NCBI GenBank assembly: GCA_900322105.1
Contig: ONYV01000094.1
Span: 1-6,661, forward strand
Origin: an uncultured Eubacteriales bacterium
GTDB lineage: Bacteria; Bacillota; Clostridia; Oscillospirales; Acutalibacteraceae
Length of the DNA stretch: 6,661 bases
Reading direction: 5' to 3'
The number at the start of each line of letters is the position of its first letter. Within the stretch, counting starts at the first letter, position 1. Made by a program: the position numbers and the translations under genes. Positions 6,208 to 6,661 of this stretch are shown here, one piece after another. The notes under the pieces are model-generated. The model was not told the origin of the DNA, did not search any database, and saw only the letters and a list, made by a program, of their open reading frames with translations.

Positions 6208-6234
6208 AAAAAAATCGAAAAAAATTCAAAAAAA
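6208..6234 (+). promoter_or_regulatory. Three helically phased A-tracts (UP-like element) before the tRNA promoter
   Basis: Runs of seven A occupy 6208-6214, 6218-6224 and 6228-6234. Their starts are exactly 10 bp apart, about one helical turn, and the last run ends three bases before the -35 box. A-tracts phased this way bend DNA, and A-rich sequence in this position acts as an UP element that binds the RNA polymerase alpha subunit at stable-RNA promoters. The sequence is plain; the function is inferred from position. Confidence 0.75.
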
Positions 6235-6237
6235 TGC

Positions 6238-6266
6238 TTGACAAATGAAGAGCGTTGTGGTATTAT
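6238..6266 (+). promoter_or_regulatory. Strong promoter of the tRNA operon
   Basis: The -35 TTGACA (6238-6243) is perfect. A 17-base spacer leads to TATTAT (6261-6266), with a TG at 6258-6259 forming an extended -10. An overlapping TATAAT at 6264-6269 would have a 20-base spacer and is less likely to be used. Transcription should start near 6273, leaving a leader of about 65 bases before tRNA-Val. The phased A-tracts lie directly upstream. Confidence 0.9.
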
Positions 6267-6296
6267 AATGAAGTCGTCGAGAGAAACACAAAACAA

Positions 6297-6312
6297 AAGC
6301 TCAAAAGAGCTT
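6297..6312 (+). other. Small hairpin in the tRNA operon leader
   Basis: AAGCTC (6297-6302) and GAGCTT (6307-6312) form a perfect six-base stem around an AAAA tetraloop, 26 bases before tRNA-Val. No T-run follows, so it is not a terminator. It may affect 5' processing of the precursor, or may be chance. Confidence 0.4.
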
Positions 6313-6338
6313 GGAAAATGAGTTTCTTGAGATCACAC

Positions 6339-6411
6339 GGGAGCATAGCTCAGCTGGGAGAGCATCTGCCTTACAAGCAGAGGGTCATAGGTTCGAGCCC
6401 TATTGTTCCCA
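6339..6411 (+). tRNA. tRNA-Val (anticodon UAC)
   Basis: A complete cloverleaf: acceptor GGGAGCA with TGTTCCC (one G-U pair), D stem GCTC/GAGC, anticodon stem TCTGC/GCAGA around loop CTTACAA, variable loop GGGTC, T stem ATAGG/CCTAT with loop TTCGAGC, and discriminator A at 6411. The anticodon TAC reads GUA and, by wobble, other Val codons. The 3' CCA is not encoded, so it must be added by CCA-adding enzyme. First gene of a four-tRNA operon. Confidence 0.97.
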
Positions 6412-6417
6412 TCATAC

Positions 6418-6491
6418 GGTCCGGTAGTTCAGCTGGTTAGAACGCTAGCCTGTCACGCTAGAGGTCGACGGTTCGATCCCGTTCCGGATCG
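6418..6491 (+). tRNA. tRNA-Asp (anticodon GUC)
   Basis: A complete cloverleaf: acceptor GGTCCGG with CCGGATC, D stem GTTC/GAAC, anticodon stem CTAGC/GCTAG around loop CTGTCAC, variable loop AGGTC, T stem GACGG/CCGTT with loop TTCGATC, and discriminator G at 6491, as expected for Asp. The 3' CCA is not encoded. It lies six bases after tRNA-Val. Confidence 0.97.
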
Positions 6492-6497
6492 TAATAT

Positions 6498-6573
6498 GCC
6501 TTTGTAGCTCAGTCGGTAGAGCAGGGGACTGAAAATCCCCGTGTCGGTGGTTCGATTCCGCCCGAAGGCACCA
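6498..6573 (+). tRNA. tRNA-Phe (anticodon GAA)
   Basis: A complete cloverleaf: acceptor GCCTTTG with CGAAGGC, D stem GCTC/GAGC, anticodon stem GGGGA/TCCCC around loop CTGAAAA, variable loop GTGTC, T stem GGTGG/CCGCC with loop TTCGATT, discriminator A at 6570, and CCA encoded at 6571-6573. Setting the start at 6498 rather than 6497 puts T8 and A9 in place. Confidence 0.97.
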
Positions 6574-6575
6574 AT

Positions 6576-6651
6576 GCGGATGTAGCTCATCTGGTAGAGC
6601 GCAACCTTGCCAAGGTTGAGGTAGCGAGTTCGAGCCTCGTCATCCGCTCCA
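6576..6651 (+). tRNA. tRNA-Gly (anticodon GCC)
   Basis: A complete cloverleaf: acceptor GCGGATG with CATCCGC, D stem GCTC/GAGC, anticodon stem CAACC/GGTTG around loop TTGCCAA, variable loop AGGTA, T stem GCGAG/CTCGT with loop TTCGAGC, discriminator T at 6648, and CCA encoded at 6649-6651. Two bases separate it from tRNA-Phe. The operon may continue beyond the window, since no terminator is seen in the remaining ten bases. Confidence 0.97.
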
Positions 6652-6661
6652 AGGAGCTTGA

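Noticed and set aside
5874..6296. Minus-strand open frames opposite the DUF6483-like gene and tRNA promoter
   Set aside because: They run antisense across the tRNA promoter and A-tracts, giving Phe- and Lys-rich low-quality sequence; no ribosome binding site or domain was seen.
6255..6440. A 61-codon plus-strand open frame over the first tRNAs
   Set aside because: It spans the tRNA-Val gene and part of tRNA-Asp; the translated sequence is that of a tRNA read as protein, a common false call.

Overview
This window looks like chromosomal DNA of a Gram-positive Clostridia bacterium, most likely a Ruminococcus-like member of the Oscillospiraceae. The grounds are the moderate GC content, strong GGAGG-type ribosome binding sites, a TTG start, sigma-A-type promoters with extended -10 elements, BspA-type leucine-rich repeats on a membrane kinase, and a tRNA cluster in which only some genes encode CCA. 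The genus is an inference from style and was not checked by search. All genes lie on the + strand.

Layout. Positions 1-960 hold the 3' end of a gene for a single-pass membrane protein. It has a long Asn/Gly/Ser/Asp-rich tail containing two families of tandem repeats, one membrane helix, and a small C-terminal domain that resembles DUF4854. A strong intrinsic terminator (960-996) and a new promoter (1019-1047) separate it from the largest gene (1140-3386). That gene encodes a transmembrane Ser/Thr kinase whose outer part is a bacterial Ig-like domain followed by BspA-type leucine-rich repeats, instead of the usual PASTA repeats. An 83-base gap with two dyad symmetries leads to a two-gene unit. 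This unit encodes a MurR/RpiR-family regulator (3470-4348) translationally coupled through a 4-base TTGA overlap to a HI0933/BaiN-like flavoprotein (4345-5574). Next comes a palindromic intergenic element of about 146 bp (about 5572-5717) that looks like a dispersed repeat or MITE. Its right edge abuts the ribosome binding site of a small conserved gene, probably DUF6483 (5736-6116). The window closes with a tRNA operon, Val(UAC)-Asp(GUC)-Phe(GAA)-Gly(GCC). It is driven by a near-consensus promoter preceded by three seven-base A-tracts whose starts are exactly 10 bp apart.

How the genes may work together. The first two genes both encode proteins with one membrane helix and a C-terminal domain predicted outside the cell, so the left third of the window looks like a cell-surface sensing region. 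The kinase would sense an extracellular protein or polymer ligand and phosphorylate cytoplasmic targets. The adjacent protein with the disordered tail is a possible but unproven partner. The regulator-flavoprotein pair is a separate unit, and its sugar-phosphate ligand cannot be deduced because no sugar-metabolism gene is adjacent. No CRISPR array, phage gene or complete insertion sequence was seen. The most unusual items are the kinase architecture, the repeat-rich tail, the intergenic palindromic element and the phased A-tracts.
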